64,000 nt of DNA from WM-3-3 sp041660045 (GCA_041660045.1 JBAZXA010000007.1:62001-126000), one strand, 5' to 3'. Positions 41,888-52,041 are shown, counted from the first letter of the stretch. Notes: generated by a model from the letters alone, not told the origin. Made by a program: numbers and translations.

Positions 41888-44800
41888 ATGCGTTCTAAAA
41901 ATTTGTTACCAATTATAAAAATGGCAACAGCGCTATTGTGTTGTTTGGTTTTTTTATATGGGGTAGTCGGTTTTTATGTGTTGCCAAAATTAATTAAAAT
42001 TAAACTACCTGAGTTAATTTTAAAGGAGACAGGAAGAAATGCTAGCCTCGAGCAAATGCATTTCAACCCTTTTACCTTACAGGCTAGTTTAAAAGGTTTT
42101 CAAATCAATACGCAGGATGACCAGCAATTTATTGGGTTTGAAGCGTTCTCAGTTCAAGTTAATGCTTTACAATCAATTTCAAATGCCAGTTTGGTAATTG
42201 ATCAAGTGCTATTGGAAAAGTTTTCTGCACAAATTGTAAAAAACAAAGATGGGAAGCTTAATTTTTCTGAGTTGATTAAGCCTTCAACTGAGCCAGAACA
42301 GCCAGAAAGGGGATTATTTCCTATCCTAGTTAAAAAGCTTTCAATTAAGGATGGAAAAATAAACTGGTTAGACAAGACACTTGAAAAACCAGTGAATGAA
42401 GTCTTGCAAGATATCAATATTACCCTAGACGATTTTACCACTAGGTCTAATACAGCTTTCGACATGGCCTTCTCGTTAGTGCTTCAGTCAGGTGGTAAGT
42501 TAGATTGGCAAGGCAATTTGGGTATTTCGCCTATTGTCTCTGAAGGCCACCTTAAACTAGAAAATATAAGCCTTAAACAAACTCAAGCGTTAGTGCTACA
42601 CAACGAGTTTACATTTAAAATAAATGGCACAGCTAACCTAGATGCCGACTATGCCTTAGCAATCATTGAAAATGAAGTGAAGGCTAAGGTTAAAGGCATT
42701 AAACTTCAGTTAAGGGGGCTGGAATATTCGGATAGTGTGCAACATAAGGCCGTAATTAATATTCCAACTTTATCTATTGCTGCGGCAGGCCAGCTTAGCC
42801 AGGGCAATGATGCTTTAGATTTAACGCTAGAAAAGGGTATGATTTCTTTGCAGAATTTTGAACTAAGTGAAGATGCGAAAATACCAGCACTAATTAAGAT
42901 TGCGGATTTGTCGCTTGCTGACATTGCGCTTAACCTTAAACAGCAACAGATTAATATTGGTTTAGTTAGCACCAAAGATGCTGAAATAAAAGCATGGCTA
43001 ACTGAGCAAGGCATTAATTATCAGAGCCTATTCTATGTGGAGCCTTTAAGAAACGAAAGCTCTGCAGTTTCTGTAGTGCCAGCAAAGCAGCCTACGTCTA
43101 AAACCTGGGCAGTTAAGATCGATGATATAAAAGTAAGCAATTATAAAGTTGATTTTCAGGATTTAACGCAGAAGCAACCTAGCCAATTTAATTTCTCCGC
43201 GATTGATCTACAGTTAAAGGGTTATAACAGCTTGGAGTCCGCTTCAAATATGCCCGTAGGTTTTGCGGCTGTATTGAATGATTCAAGTCAAATTAGCTTA
43301 AAAGGGGATGTACAAGCAACTCCAGCTAAGTTGATGTTAGCCATCGCTTTAAAAGATCTTAATTTAAATTATTTTCAGCACTATGTTGATGACTATGTGC
43401 GTTTGAATATTTTAGAGGGTAAATTAGCTATTGACGGCGACCTAGGCCTAGATTTTTCAAATGCTCAATTACCCGGAATAACGTTTAAAGGTAATAGCCA
43501 AGTTAGTAATCTGATTACTCGGGATCAGTTACTCAATAAAGATTTTATAAAGTGGGATAAATTATTAATAAGCGCGATTGATGCTGATTTGCAAAAGCAA
43601 CGTTATCACGCAGGAGGAATTGTAATTGAAAAGCCTTATGCGCGCATAATTATTGAAAAGGATAAAAGCAATAATTTTAATGATGTTGTGATTGCCTCAA
43701 AGCCAGGAAAAAAATCAATTAGTGTAAAAAAACCAGTAGTTGCGAATCAACCAGAACCTGATTTGAGTATTGGTAGCATCAAGATTAATCAAGGGAGTTC
43801 TGATTTTGCAGATTTATCCCTGATCTTACCGTTTGCTGCCAAAATTACAGGTTTAGATGGTGGTATTAAGGGCTTTTCTTCTGCAAAGCAGGCAAAACTC
43901 AATCTTGCTTTAAAAGGTTCGGCATATGATCTAGCGCCAGTCGCAATAAATGGCGACTATAGCCCAGGCTCGGGTGATTTGAATGTGGCCTTGGATTTTA
44001 AAGGTATACCTATGCCTTTGATGAGCCCTTACATGGTTCAATTTGCGGGTTATAAAGTTGAAAAAGGTAAACTCTCGTTAACATTAAATTACAACATTAC
44101 AAAAAGTCAGTTGACAGCTAGCAACAATATTTTGATAGACCAGTTTGAGCTAGGGGAAAAAATAGAAAATCCCAATGCAGTATCCCTGCCGATGGAGCTT
44201 GCTGTGGCTTTGTTAAAAGGTTCTGACGGTAAAATTAAAATTGACGTTCCGGTGACAGGAAGCTTGGAAGACCCAAAATTTGATATTGGTTCGCTTATTG
44301 TGGATGCTTTGTTAAATTCTATAGGCAAAGTGGTGTCGGCGCCGTTCAATGCGATAGCATCTTTAATTGGTAGTGATGAAGATTTGAGTCATGTCAGTTT
44401 TAAGGCGGGAAAAGCAGAGTTAACTGATACTGAAACTCAAAAACTTAAGGATTTGGCCAAAGTATTGCTTGAAAAGCCAGAATTACAATTAGAAATTAAG
44501 GGCGCCGCATTTGAAAAACAAGATTGGGACTCGTTAGCAGATGCTGCTTTGTATGATCAATTGAGGGAAATTAAAGTCTCTGAAATTAATAAAGAGGGTG
44601 TCAAAACCAGGTTAGAGAATGTTGAATTGTCCGATGATGACTATAAGCGTTTATTAACTAAAGTATTTTTAGAAAAGTTTCCTTTGTTAGCGGAAAAGTC
44701 ATTCTTGGGTACGCCAAAATTATTAGACCCCAATGCAGGTGACTTCTATACGGTTGCCAGGGAAAAGTTAAGTGCTACTATTGCACCGGAACCTAAACGG

Positions 44801-44962
44801 TTAAACGAGCTAGCCGCCGAAAGAGCGCAAACTATTGCTAAATTTATTGTTCAGCAAGGTGGTCTCCCCAATGATAGGGTATTTATTTTAGATACGGTTC
44901 TAGATCCGCCAAGGCAAAACGCTGAGGAGATTGTTACTAATTTGTCATTGAAGGCAAATTAA
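41888..44962 (+). CDS. DUF748 / AsmA-like envelope protein
   Basis: A large protein of 1024 residues with one N-terminal membrane helix (about 12-32) and a long periplasmic body of repeated short beta-strands typical of AsmA/DUF748 proteins (NASLEQMHFNPFTLQASLKGFQI; LPVDLSIGSIKINQGSSDFADLSL; the KMPLMSPYMVQFAGYKVEKGKLSLTLNYNI stretch). The C-terminal 190 residues contain an OmpA-like degenerate part (VSFKAGKAELTDTETQKLKDLAKVL, then ELAAERAQTIAKFIVQQGG). Such proteins span the periplasm and are thought to aid lipid or outer-membrane homeostasis. AGAGG ribosome binding site; apparently monocistronic. Confidence 0.9.
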   Translation: MRSKNLLPIIKMATALLCCLVFLYGVVGFYVLPKLIKIKLPELILKETGRNASLEQMHFNPFTLQASLKGFQINTQDDQQFIGFEAFSVQVNALQSISNASLVIDQVLLEKFSAQIVKNKDGKLNFSELIKPSTEPEQPERGLFPILVKKLSIKDGKINWLDKTLEKPVNEVLQDINITLDDFTTRSNTAFDMAFSLVLQSGGKLDWQGNLGISPIVSEGHLKLENISLKQTQALVLHNEFTFKINGTANLDADYALAIIENEVKAKVKGIKLQLRGLEYSDSVQHKAVINIPTLSIAAAGQLSQGNDALDLTLEKGMISLQNFELSEDAKIPALIKIADLSLADIALNLKQQQINIGLVSTKDAEIKAWLTEQGINYQSLFYVEPLRNESSAVSVVPAKQPTSKTWAVKIDDIKVSNYKVDFQDLTQKQPSQFNFSAIDLQLKGYNSLESASNMPVGFAAVLNDSSQISLKGDVQATPAKLMLAIALKDLNLNYFQHYVDDYVRLNILEGKLAIDGDLGLDFSNAQLPGITFKGNSQVSNLITRDQLLNKDFIKWDKLLISAIDADLQKQRYHAGGIVIEKPYARIIIEKDKSNNFNDVVIASKPGKKSISVKKPVVANQPEPDLSIGSIKINQGSSDFADLSLILPFAAKITGLDGGIKGFSSAKQAKLNLALKGSAYDLAPVAINGDYSPGSGDLNVALDFKGIPMPLMSPYMVQFAGYKVEKGKLSLTLNYNITKSQLTASNNILIDQFELGEKIENPNAVSLPMELAVALLKGSDGKIKIDVPVTGSLEDPKFDIGSLIVDALLNSIGKVVSAPFNAIASLIGSDEDLSHVSFKAGKAELTDTETQKLKDLAKVLLEKPELQLEIKGAAFEKQDWDSLADAALYDQLREIKVSEINKEGVKTRLENVELSDDDYKRLLTKVFLEKFPLLAEKSFLGTPKLLDPNAGDFYTVAREKLSATIAPEPKRLNELAAERAQTIAKFIVQQGGLPNDRVFILDTVLDPPRQNAEEIVTNLSLKAN

Positions 44963-44990
44963 TAAGGGGTGGGTCGAGTTGGGCTTTATC

Positions 44991-45016
44991 GGCAAGCTAG
45001 CATAAGCCAGCTTGCC
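44991..45016. repeat. Hairpin between convergent genes
   Basis: GGCAAGCT (44991-44998) is complementary to AGCTTGCC (45009-45016). It lies between the convergent DUF748 gene and the small secreted-protein gene. No T-run follows, so it may be a bidirectional factor-dependent terminator. Confidence 0.55.
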
Positions 45017-45030
45017 AGTGGGGTTTAGTG

Positions 45031-45432
45031 TTATTTAATTTTAGTCAGTGCCTTGTCATGGGAAGAAAAATGGCAAATCCCAGCGGCAAAGTTATCGCAA
45101 TCTTTGGACTGTTCAATTTTAGCAGAATCGTTATCTAAGCTAATGCTAAGCTCACAATAGCTGGCTCCAGAATGGGCGTGTTTTTTCAAAGTTAATTGAT
45201 TGTCGCCAGTTTTTTTACCTTCACCTGAAATTTCAGCTGAACAAGGCTTTGCGCCTGCCTCATTATCATTAGGTTCAAAATCAACGTCTGTGCTGATAAC
45301 AATATCATCACCTAAGGTCGTGATCTTAAGATGATGGACATGGTGTTCATCGCGGAGCAAATAATGTTCCGTACCGGCAAAAGCGTTGTTAGCTAGAAAG
45401 AGAGTTGCTGAAAGGATTAAAAGTTTTTTCAT
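45031..45432 (-). CDS. Small secreted protein with His-rich motif, function unknown
   Basis: 133 residues with a signal peptide (MKKLLILSATLFLANNAFAG). The mature protein starts with a charged, His-rich stretch (LRDEHHVHHLKITTLG), followed by beta-strand-like segments and three to four Cys (KPCSAEISG, SYCELSI, KDCDNFAAGICHF) that could form disulfides. Metal binding is possible but unproven. Start at 45432 has an AAGGG ribosome binding site; the frame is open 39 codons upstream but not convincingly coding there. Confidence 0.72.
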   Translation of the reverse strand: MKKLLILSATLFLANNAFAGTEHYLLRDEHHVHHLKITTLGDDIVISTDVDFEPNDNEAGAKPCSAEISGEGKKTGDNQLTLKKHAHSGASYCELSISLDNDSAKIEQSKDCDNFAAGICHFSSHDKALTKIK

Positions 45433-45597
45433 AGTATTGCCCTTTTTGTAGTTTAAATTGCGCAGAAAGATCTGGTTATCGATAATTGATAGTGATTTTA
45501 CCCTATGCAAAGGCTTTGCCCAAATTAACACGAGTTTAGTCGTTGGCAATGAAAACTGGGATTATTGCTTGTGGCGGACTTTTTTGCGGGGGGCAAT

Positions 45598-45636
45598 AAA
45601 AAACGGGATACATTTTGGAAAATGATCCCGTTTTTT
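45598..45636 (-). terminator. Long terminator hairpin after PEP-CTERM gene
   Basis: AAAAAACGGGAT pairs with ATCCCGTTTTTT (45598-45609 with 45625-45636), and the inner CATTTT/AAAATG continues the stem with one bulged A. It ends the minus-strand PEP-CTERM gene (stop at 45691) and, with T or A runs on both sides, could act in both directions. Confidence 0.88.
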
Positions 45637-45690
45637 AAAACGAAATACTAGTTTTAGTTATGGATCTAAAATAGAACTCGCGCTAGTGCT

Positions 45691-46497
45691 TTAAGCGGCT
45701 AATTTTTTGCGTCTATTGGCTGCAGTTGCTAGCCCTAATAAACCAGAACCCAATAACCAGAATGCACCAGGTACGGGAACGGTGGCTAATCTAAACTGGC
45801 CGTTGGTAGAAAATTGTACATCTGTTATGCCATTGGAAGTGGTGGGCGATACATCGGGATCAAATGAGTTATTGAATAATGTAACTAACGCCGGGTTGAT
45901 TGTTGTGTTTGAATCTGCTGGTAAAGCGTTAGTTGTACTCAAACCAAAAAGTATACTTATGTCTGCAGCAGAAGATAAATCATTGCCGTTGGAATCAAAA
46001 AAGTAACCAGATGCTAAACTTGTTGCTTGGAAGATCAACGATACGGTACCTTGGGGTATTGTGCTGTTTGCAATTAAATTAGCAGTACCTTCGAGCAATT
46101 GAAAGTTAGCGAATGGTGTGCCATTGCGTTCTGTAAGTGTTAAGGTGCCTTGGTCAAATGTTAATAAACCACCAGCTGTGCCAGTACCGGTGCCTACAAA
46201 AGTAGCCCTTAAAATTGGATCAATGTCGGTTACAGAGTCGGCTGTACGTTCGGAAAAGTTAGCAGCTTCCCTAAAATTAAAGGTTAAGTCACTGGTAAAG
46301 GTATTGTTGACATAGGCTAAGCCCGTCAAATCTATAAAGTTTTCTATCAAAGTGGCGCCAGCAAGGCCGGTGCCTGTAGAATTTAAAAAGAAATTCCTTA
46401 ATGTTGTTTCAGGTATGTTACTGGCGGCCTGTGCCACTGAGGTGCTAAACATAGCTAAAGCCATAGCAGCAGCGGCGAACGTTTGTCTTGTGTTCAT
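45691..46497 (-). CDS. PEP-CTERM sorting domain-containing protein
   Basis: Exported 268-residue protein: signal peptide (cleavage near AQAAS, about 26), a Thr/Ala/Gly/Asn-rich body with predicted beta-strands, and a C-terminal PEP-CTERM signal VPVPGAFWLLGSGLLGLATAANRRKKLAA. It is expected to be anchored or released by an exosortase system. The body contains FDSNGNDLSSAADISILFG-like repeats of small residues but no enzyme signature. Its upstream region (46498-46864) holds the promoter. The function is unknown; the same tail type is found at 242-910 and 61827-62957. Confidence 0.87.
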   Translation of the reverse strand: MNTRQTFAAAAMALAMFSTSVAQAASNIPETTLRNFFLNSTGTGLAGATLIENFIDLTGLAYVNNTFTSDLTFNFREAANFSERTADSVTDIDPILRATFVGTGTGTAGGLLTFDQGTLTLTERNGTPFANFQLLEGTANLIANSTIPQGTVSLIFQATSLASGYFFDSNGNDLSSAADISILFGLSTTNALPADSNTTINPALVTLFNNSFDPDVSPTTSNGITDVQFSTNGQFRLATVPVPGAFWLLGSGLLGLATAANRRKKLAA

Positions 46498-46864
46498 TGT
46501 GTAGTCTCCTGGTTTAAGAAGTATCTCATGGTTGTTTTCGTCGCAAAATTTCTTTGCCGCTTAATGACGCTATAGGGTTCTTTCCTAGTACTCTATATTG
46601 CATAAAAATGCTAACAGCATCACATAAAAAATCATATTACAATTGTGTTAACGTTTTATTAAATGTAATTCATTGAAAATAATATCGCTTTTTGCATTAG
46701 CCAGCGGCCAAAGAACTTCTGGAAATATTATCTAAATTGGGCAATATGGAGGGGATAATAGACAGGTTTGTATTTTATTTATAATTAGCTTCAATTAGCA
46801 CTATGCATAGGCTCTGGGCAGGTTATGATAATGCACTTTACAACTTTATGATGGGATTGTTATC
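46498..46864. other. Intergenic region between PEP-CTERM gene and pmbA
   Basis: 366 bases, AT-rich, containing the divergent promoters of the PEP-CTERM gene and pmbA. No open frame with a ribosome binding site and no clear structured RNA is visible. Confidence 0.4.
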
Positions 46865-48196
46865 GTGCAAAACCAGGCACAAATAGAACATTTAAAATCG
46901 ATAGTACAAACCTTACTGGATGAAGCAAAAACACAAGGTGCATCAGCGGCAGAGGCAGGCTTAAGCCAAGAAAACGGGCTTTCGGTTTCAGTGCGTTTAG
47001 GCGAGGTGGAAACCATTGAGCATCATTGCGACCAAGGTTTGGGCTTAAGCGTGTATTTTGGCCAGCGTAAAGGTTCGGCTAGTACCAGTGATTTATCGCT
47101 GCAATCAATTAAGGAAACGGTTAGTGCGGCCTGCAGTATTGCGCGCTATACCAGTGAAGACAATTATGCAGGCTTACCAGATCAAGCTTGGTTAGCCAAT
47201 ACATTCCCCGATTTGGAAGTCAACCACCCCTGGCCGATCGATGTGGATCAGGCGATGGCTATGGCGATTGAATGTGAAAATACTGCACGATTTTATGATC
47301 CTGAGATTAGCAATTCTGAAGGTGCAAGCGTCAATACCCATCAAGGCATCCGCGTATTGGGAAATAGTTTAGGCTTTTTACAAGGTTATGAATCCACACG
47401 GCATTCGTTAAGCTGTTCAGTTTTGGCGCAACGTGGCGAAAGCATGCAGCGTGATTATTGGTACAGTGTTGCTAGAAATGCCAGTCAATTGGATGAGGCG
47501 GCTGCGGTTGGCAAAAGAGCGGCAGAACGTACGTTAAGGCGCTTAGGGGCAAGACGGTTGACGACACGGCAAGCACCTGTACTATTTAGTGCCGAAATTG
47601 CCACTAGCTTACTCGGTTCTCTCATTGGCGCGATTAGTGGTGGCAATTTGTACCGCAAATCTTCTTTTTTATTGGATGCATTAGATACTCAAATTTTCCC
47701 AGAATTTATTCATATTTATGAACAGCCACATTTAAAAAATGCCTTGGGCAGCGCAGCTTACGACGCGGAAGGTGTTGCCACACAAAGCCGTGATATTGTT
47801 AGTGAAGGCATTTTGCGGGGTTATGTGTTGAGCACATACTCGGCGCGTAAATTGGGCATGAGCAGCACAGGCAATGCTGGCGGCGTGCATAATCTAACGA
47901 TAACACCCGGTGGCTTAGATTTTAAGGGCTTGCTTGGGCAAATGCATACCGGTTTGTTAGTCACAGAATTAATGGGGCAGGGCGTCAATATGGTGACTGG
48001 TGATTATTCTCGTGGCGCGGCGGGTTTTTGGGTAGAACAAGGGGAGATCCAATATCCAGTTGAAGAAATTACTATTGCCGGTAACCTGAAAGACATGTAT
48101 CGACAAATTCAAGCGGTCGGTAATGATGTTGAATATCGTGGCAATGTCCGTACCGGTTCCATCTTGCTTGAACGTATGTCGATTGCTGGGGAATGA
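46865..48196 (+). CDS. pmbA: Metalloprotease subunit PmbA (TldE)
   Basis: Zinc-metalloprotease partner of TldD, which processes small peptides such as modified microcins and toxins. The 443 residues follow the U62/TldE family: an N-terminal domain with VSVRLGEVETIEHHCDQGLGLSVYFGQRKGSASTSD, and a C-terminal region with PVLFSAEIATSLLGSLIGAISGGNLYRKSSFL, the LGMSSTGNAGGVHNL stretch, and FWVEQGEIQYPVEEITIAGN. TldD supplies the metal-site motif, which PmbA lacks. It begins with GTG. tldD is not in the window. Confidence 0.95.
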   Translation: MQNQAQIEHLKSIVQTLLDEAKTQGASAAEAGLSQENGLSVSVRLGEVETIEHHCDQGLGLSVYFGQRKGSASTSDLSLQSIKETVSAACSIARYTSEDNYAGLPDQAWLANTFPDLEVNHPWPIDVDQAMAMAIECENTARFYDPEISNSEGASVNTHQGIRVLGNSLGFLQGYESTRHSLSCSVLAQRGESMQRDYWYSVARNASQLDEAAAVGKRAAERTLRRLGARRLTTRQAPVLFSAEIATSLLGSLIGAISGGNLYRKSSFLLDALDTQIFPEFIHIYEQPHLKNALGSAAYDAEGVATQSRDIVSEGILRGYVLSTYSARKLGMSSTGNAGGVHNLTITPGGLDFKGLLGQMHTGLLVTELMGQGVNMVTGDYSRGAAGFWVEQGEIQYPVEEITIAGNLKDMYRQIQAVGNDVEYRGNVRTGSILLERMSIAGE

Positions 48197-48206
48197 TCGG
48201 CATGCT

Positions 48207-49238
48207 TTATACTAGCGCTGTTAGCTTAGTTTGTTTAACAATTTCTGCTAACAAACCTGGGCCGCGATACACTAAGCCGCTGTAGATCTGCAATAAGCTA
48301 GCGCCGGCATCTAATTTTTCTTGGGCGTCGTCTGCGTTCATAATACCGCCAGCGGCAATAATTGGGATTTTTCCGTTTAATTCAGTTGCCAAGCAGCGTA
48401 CGACTTCGGTGGCTTTCAGTTTTACTGGTGCGCCGCTCAAGCCACCGGTTTCGCTGGCAAGAGTGTGGCCTGCCACTTTGTCCCTTGCGATTGTTGTATT
48501 GGTGGCTATCACACCATCAATGGCAAATGCTAATAATAATTGCGCGATATGGTGTAGTTCGTCTGTATTTAAATCAGGTGCAATTTTTAAGACGAGTGGC
48601 ACGTAACATCCGTGTTGTTGGGTTAGTTTGAGTTGTTCTTCTTTTATAAGGGTGAATAATTTTTTAAGCTCGTCGCCTTGCTGTAATTGGCGCAAATTTT
48701 GGGTGTTTGGCGATGAAATGTTAATGGTGATATAGCTGGCTAGAGAATAAGCTTTTCTAAGCCCAATTAAGTAATCGTCAACAGCGTTTTCAATTGGCGT
48801 GTCCGCGTTTTTGCCAATATTAATACCAATAACACCCTGGTTTTGGCTTTGTTGAACTTGCCTAAGTAAATGATCTATCCCTTTATTATTAAATCCCATG
48901 CGGTTAATAATGGCTTGATATTCAGGTAATCTAAACATGCGAGGTTTTGGGTTACCGAGTTGGGCTTTGGGGGTAACCGTGCCAATTTCTATAAAGCCAA
49001 AACCCATAGCGGCTAAAGCATCTAAGTGGTCACCATTTTTATCTAAGCCAGCGGCTAAACCCACTGGATTTTTAAAGTTTATTCCCATAACCACGACTGG
49101 TTTGTCCAGTATTTCCGGATATAAGAATTTTGTAAGACCTAAGTTATAGGTCGCATTTAATAATGCCAGCGTAAGACCGTGGGCGGTTTCAGCGTCCAAG
49201 GAGAATAATAAAGGGCGTAGGATTTGATAAATATTCAT
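48207..49238 (-). CDS. pyrD: Dihydroorotate dehydrogenase (quinone), class 2
   Basis: Membrane-associated FMN enzyme that oxidises dihydroorotate to orotate in pyrimidine synthesis, passing electrons to quinone. The 343 residues begin MNIYQILRPLLFSLDAE, an amphipathic membrane-binding segment typical of class 2, followed by VGLAAGLDKNGD (FMN loop), ITINISSPNT (catalytic Ser region), GVIATNTTI, and the ending AAGGIMNADDAQEKLDAGASLLQIYSGL. The start at 49238 is four bases beyond the thiO stop; the frame reaches 49280. Confidence 0.96.
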   Translation of the reverse strand: MNIYQILRPLLFSLDAETAHGLTLALLNATYNLGLTKFLYPEILDKPVVVMGINFKNPVGLAAGLDKNGDHLDALAAMGFGFIEIGTVTPKAQLGNPKPRMFRLPEYQAIINRMGFNNKGIDHLLRQVQQSQNQGVIGINIGKNADTPIENAVDDYLIGLRKAYSLASYITINISSPNTQNLRQLQQGDELKKLFTLIKEEQLKLTQQHGCYVPLVLKIAPDLNTDELHHIAQLLLAFAIDGVIATNTTIARDKVAGHTLASETGGLSGAPVKLKATEVVRCLATELNGKIPIIAAGGIMNADDAQEKLDAGASLLQIYSGLVYRGPGLLAEIVKQTKLTALV

Positions 49239-49242
49239 GGTT

Positions 49243-50343
49243 TTAATGTACGCTGTTGAGCTGGTAAGGACGCGGGTCAATTAAGGGGGAACGATTGAGC
49301 ATTAAATCAACAAGCAATCGGGTAGAAGCCGGTGCCATCACCAAGCCATATCTAAAATGCCCCGCGTTGATATATAAGTTTTCAATTTCGGGATGAACAC
49401 CAATGTAAGGGATGCCGTGTTCTGTACCGGGCCTTAAGCCTGCCCAGTGGTGGATGATAGGGTAGTTTTTGAGGGCAGGTAAGAGTTGGCAGGCAAAATA
49501 ATTTAATTGCTCACGGGTCTCAGCTTGTGGGGTTTTATCAAAACCAACATATTCAACCGTACTGCCAACCAAGATTTTGCCATCGCGCCGCGGAATAAGA
49601 TATTGCTCGCCATCGAGCACTATGAAAGGTAAGGTTTCAGGCGGGGCTTGAAAAACCACTATTTGGCCTTTTGCGGGGGCAATATGTGGGCGGCAGGTCA
49701 AATACGACGGTAACAACTCTTCAAAAACTAGGCTAGTCCATGCCCCAGTAGCGATGACTAGTTGTTTAGTTGAGTATGAACCATGGCTAGTATTGATTGC
49801 TTGAACCTGCTGGTTTTGTAACTTTATGCTGTTGAGCTTACAGTTTTCAATAATTTCTACGCCTTTATTGAGCAAGTCTTGCTTAAGTGATTTAACTAAG
49901 CGTGGGTTACGGGCTTGAGCTACGTTGGGTAACCACAAGGGATTGCTGACAGTCGTGTTTAAAGGCGTATAGAGCGAAGCAGGTGGGCTTTCAGCGTGTA
50001 TATTATGGCTGCCACACCAGTGGGTTGCGGTGTTGATATCAGCTATTTTAGTGATAAGTAAGCCGCTAGCGGTCCATTCCGGATCAATGTTAGTGTCTGC
50101 AAATAACTCGTTACAGAGAATAGGATATAAGGGCAAACTAGCTTGCACGAGCTGGTTGACGGCCTCTGATTGTCGCCAAGGATATAAGGGCAACAATATA
50201 CCGCTCCCTGCCCAAGAGGATTCTTGAGCGATTTGATTTTTATCAATCAACCTGACTGTGGCGCCTTCATTAATCAGCGTTCTAGCCGTAAGTAAGCCAA
50301 TAATGCCGCCGCCAATTATGGTTACATCAGGTAAAGTTGTCAT
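49243..50343 (-). CDS. thiO: Glycine oxidase ThiO
   Basis: FAD-dependent oxidation of glycine to the imine used in thiazole formation for thiamine. The 366 residues show the dinucleotide-binding GGGIIGLLTARTLINEG at the N-terminus (about 9-25), ESSWAGSGILLPLYPWR, the AKGQIVVFQAP strand and YLIPRRDGKILVGSTVEYVGFDK, and the C-terminal WAGLRPGTEHGIPYIG typical of ThiO. It is directly upstream of pyrD (4-base gap), not linked to thiS/thiG here. The start at 50343 skips eight upstream codons. Confidence 0.93.
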   Translation of the reverse strand: MTTLPDVTIIGGGIIGLLTARTLINEGATVRLIDKNQIAQESSWAGSGILLPLYPWRQSEAVNQLVQASLPLYPILCNELFADTNIDPEWTASGLLITKIADINTATHWCGSHNIHAESPPASLYTPLNTTVSNPLWLPNVAQARNPRLVKSLKQDLLNKGVEIIENCKLNSIKLQNQQVQAINTSHGSYSTKQLVIATGAWTSLVFEELLPSYLTCRPHIAPAKGQIVVFQAPPETLPFIVLDGEQYLIPRRDGKILVGSTVEYVGFDKTPQAETREQLNYFACQLLPALKNYPIIHHWAGLRPGTEHGIPYIGVHPEIENLYINAGHFRYGLVMAPASTRLLVDLMLNRSPLIDPRPYQLNSVH

Positions 50344-50605
50344 GCATAAACACCAATCAATTAACAATTAGGCCATTATACCGTGTGCAGGAAGGGCATT
50401 AGAATCTATGTGTTGTTTTTTACCAAATCAAATTAACTTTAATTGAATGAGTTTAGTTGTTGATAATAATGATAAAAAATTATTATAGGTCATAGCCTTA
50501 ACGCTTGTGGGGAAATGATTTTGCTGATATTATTAAAAAGTAGAATTTGTTTTGTTGTAATTAAACAAATCCTACTCATAATAACAAACCTCACGAGGAG
50601 GATCG

Positions 50606-51580
50606 ATGACGTATAGCAAAACAAAAATCGTGTTAGGGATTGCAACTGCAACCTTAACCATTACAGGTGCTTTGGTTTCTCCACAAGTAGCTGCAAAATC
50701 TAAAGTTAAGCATGCCGCGCATGCTGAAATGATGGACAGTAAATCTGATGCATTGGAAGCGCAAGTTAACCAATTGGCAAATACCGTGCAAGCTTTGCAA
50801 GCAGAGTTAAGTCGTGTTAAGACACAAGCAAACCGCCCAGATCCTGATTCAGGCAGAATCCAAGAGTTAGAGCAATGGGTTGCTACTACTAAAGCTAAAC
50901 CAGTTGAAAGTAAGTCCCATGATAACCTAATTTTCTTCCGTGGTGGTTTTGCACATAATGATTCTAAAAGAAATGATTTGCTAACGGGTAATCAATTTGC
51001 GGGCAATGCTTTAGGTGGTGGTAGAACAAACTCTGATGGTTGGTATATTGGCGCAGGTTTTGATTTTGGTCTGACTGATGATATTTGGGGCTTAGTTGAC
51101 AATACAGAACTAGATGCTGAATTGCAGTTTGATTATAGAAACTTTGGTGCTAAAAACTTTAATGGTGCTGCACCTGGTGCGGCTGCTGGTACAGTTGGTG
51201 CTAATCCTGCTTGTACACTTATTAATTTGGCGGCAGTTGACTCGGCTGGTGCGCCAGGCCTTGCTGGAACAGCAAACTGTAACGGTGTAACTGTTAGCCA
51301 ATTTACATTAACAGCAGCGCCAAAAATTAAATTCTTAAAAGGTAGTAATTTTAGACCTTGGATTATTCCATTTGGTTTGAGTATTAATGTTATCAGTCCG
51401 CCATCAAATGGTGTAACGGTATTAAATCCTGGTGCAGTGTTTGGTGCAGGTGCTGAATATAAAATATGGAAAGCCATTCATGTGGGTACTGACGTCCGTT
51501 ATAACTTAACTGGCAGAAGCGTTGATGGTGTTAACACAGACGGTTTGACAGCAGGCGGTTATTTGGGTATTGGTTTCTAA
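50606..51580 (+). CDS. Outer-membrane protein with N-terminal coiled coil
   Basis: 324 residues: signal peptide (cleavage near VAAKS, about 30), a coiled coil (about 48-75, LEAQVNQLANTVQALQAELSRVK) followed by a linker, and a beta-barrel part with IFFRGGFAHNDSKRND, GGGRTNSDGWYIGAGFDFGL, LDAELQFDYRNFG, and the final strand GYLGIGF ending in Phe. This is a surface/outer-membrane channel-like or porin-like protein, common among methanotrophs as abundant hypothetical proteins. A GGAGGA ribosome binding site and a terminator indicate strong single-gene expression. Function not known. Confidence 0.8.
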   Translation: MTYSKTKIVLGIATATLTITGALVSPQVAAKSKVKHAAHAEMMDSKSDALEAQVNQLANTVQALQAELSRVKTQANRPDPDSGRIQELEQWVATTKAKPVESKSHDNLIFFRGGFAHNDSKRNDLLTGNQFAGNALGGGRTNSDGWYIGAGFDFGLTDDIWGLVDNTELDAELQFDYRNFGAKNFNGAAPGAAAGTVGANPACTLINLAAVDSAGAPGLAGTANCNGVTVSQFTLTAAPKIKFLKGSNFRPWIIPFGLSINVISPPSNGVTVLNPGAVFGAGAEYKIWKAIHVGTDVRYNLTGRSVDGVNTDGLTAGGYLGIGF

Positions 51581-52041
51581 ATTTAATCTTTACTCCAAAA
51601 CTAAAAAGAAGGGCGTAATAGCCCTTCTTTTTTATAGGCTTTGCGCCACTTACCTCATTTTACAGAATCAACGTGCTAGATTTTTTAAAATTCCGCCTGC
51701 TAGTCATACCAAAATTTGCTATCTACATTTATCAGTTGCCTGAAAACTTATAATTTGTTGATGTGTTTTTAAGTGTGTTTGGAATATGCTTGAATGCCTT
51801 TATAAAAAATACCTGGAAAATAATTACCTCCCGCTGTATTCCTATTAGCCGATTTACCGATAGCGTTTCAAGAAAACATACTTTATAGGCGCAAAGATAG
51901 CCCTGTATAAAGGCTGATTGGTAAATATTGAAACCTATTTGACGGTTAAAACTTTAAAGCCCATACTTTTTATTAATAGTGTTATACCCAATATAACGGG
52001 GTTTGAAATAGATATCCTTTAGAGTACTTGCCAATTTAAAT
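51581..52041. other. Intergenic region
   Basis: 460 bases. It starts with the terminator listed separately. A small inverted repeat GTTATA-CCCAA-TATAAC (51981-51997) lies 45 bases before the peptidase start and could be an operator. Otherwise no gene or structured element is seen. Confidence 0.4.
51603..51633 (+). terminator. Terminator after outer-membrane protein gene
   Basis: AGAAGGGC and GCCCTTCT (51607-51614 with 51621-51628) around a six-base loop, followed by T to 51633. Confidence 0.93.
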
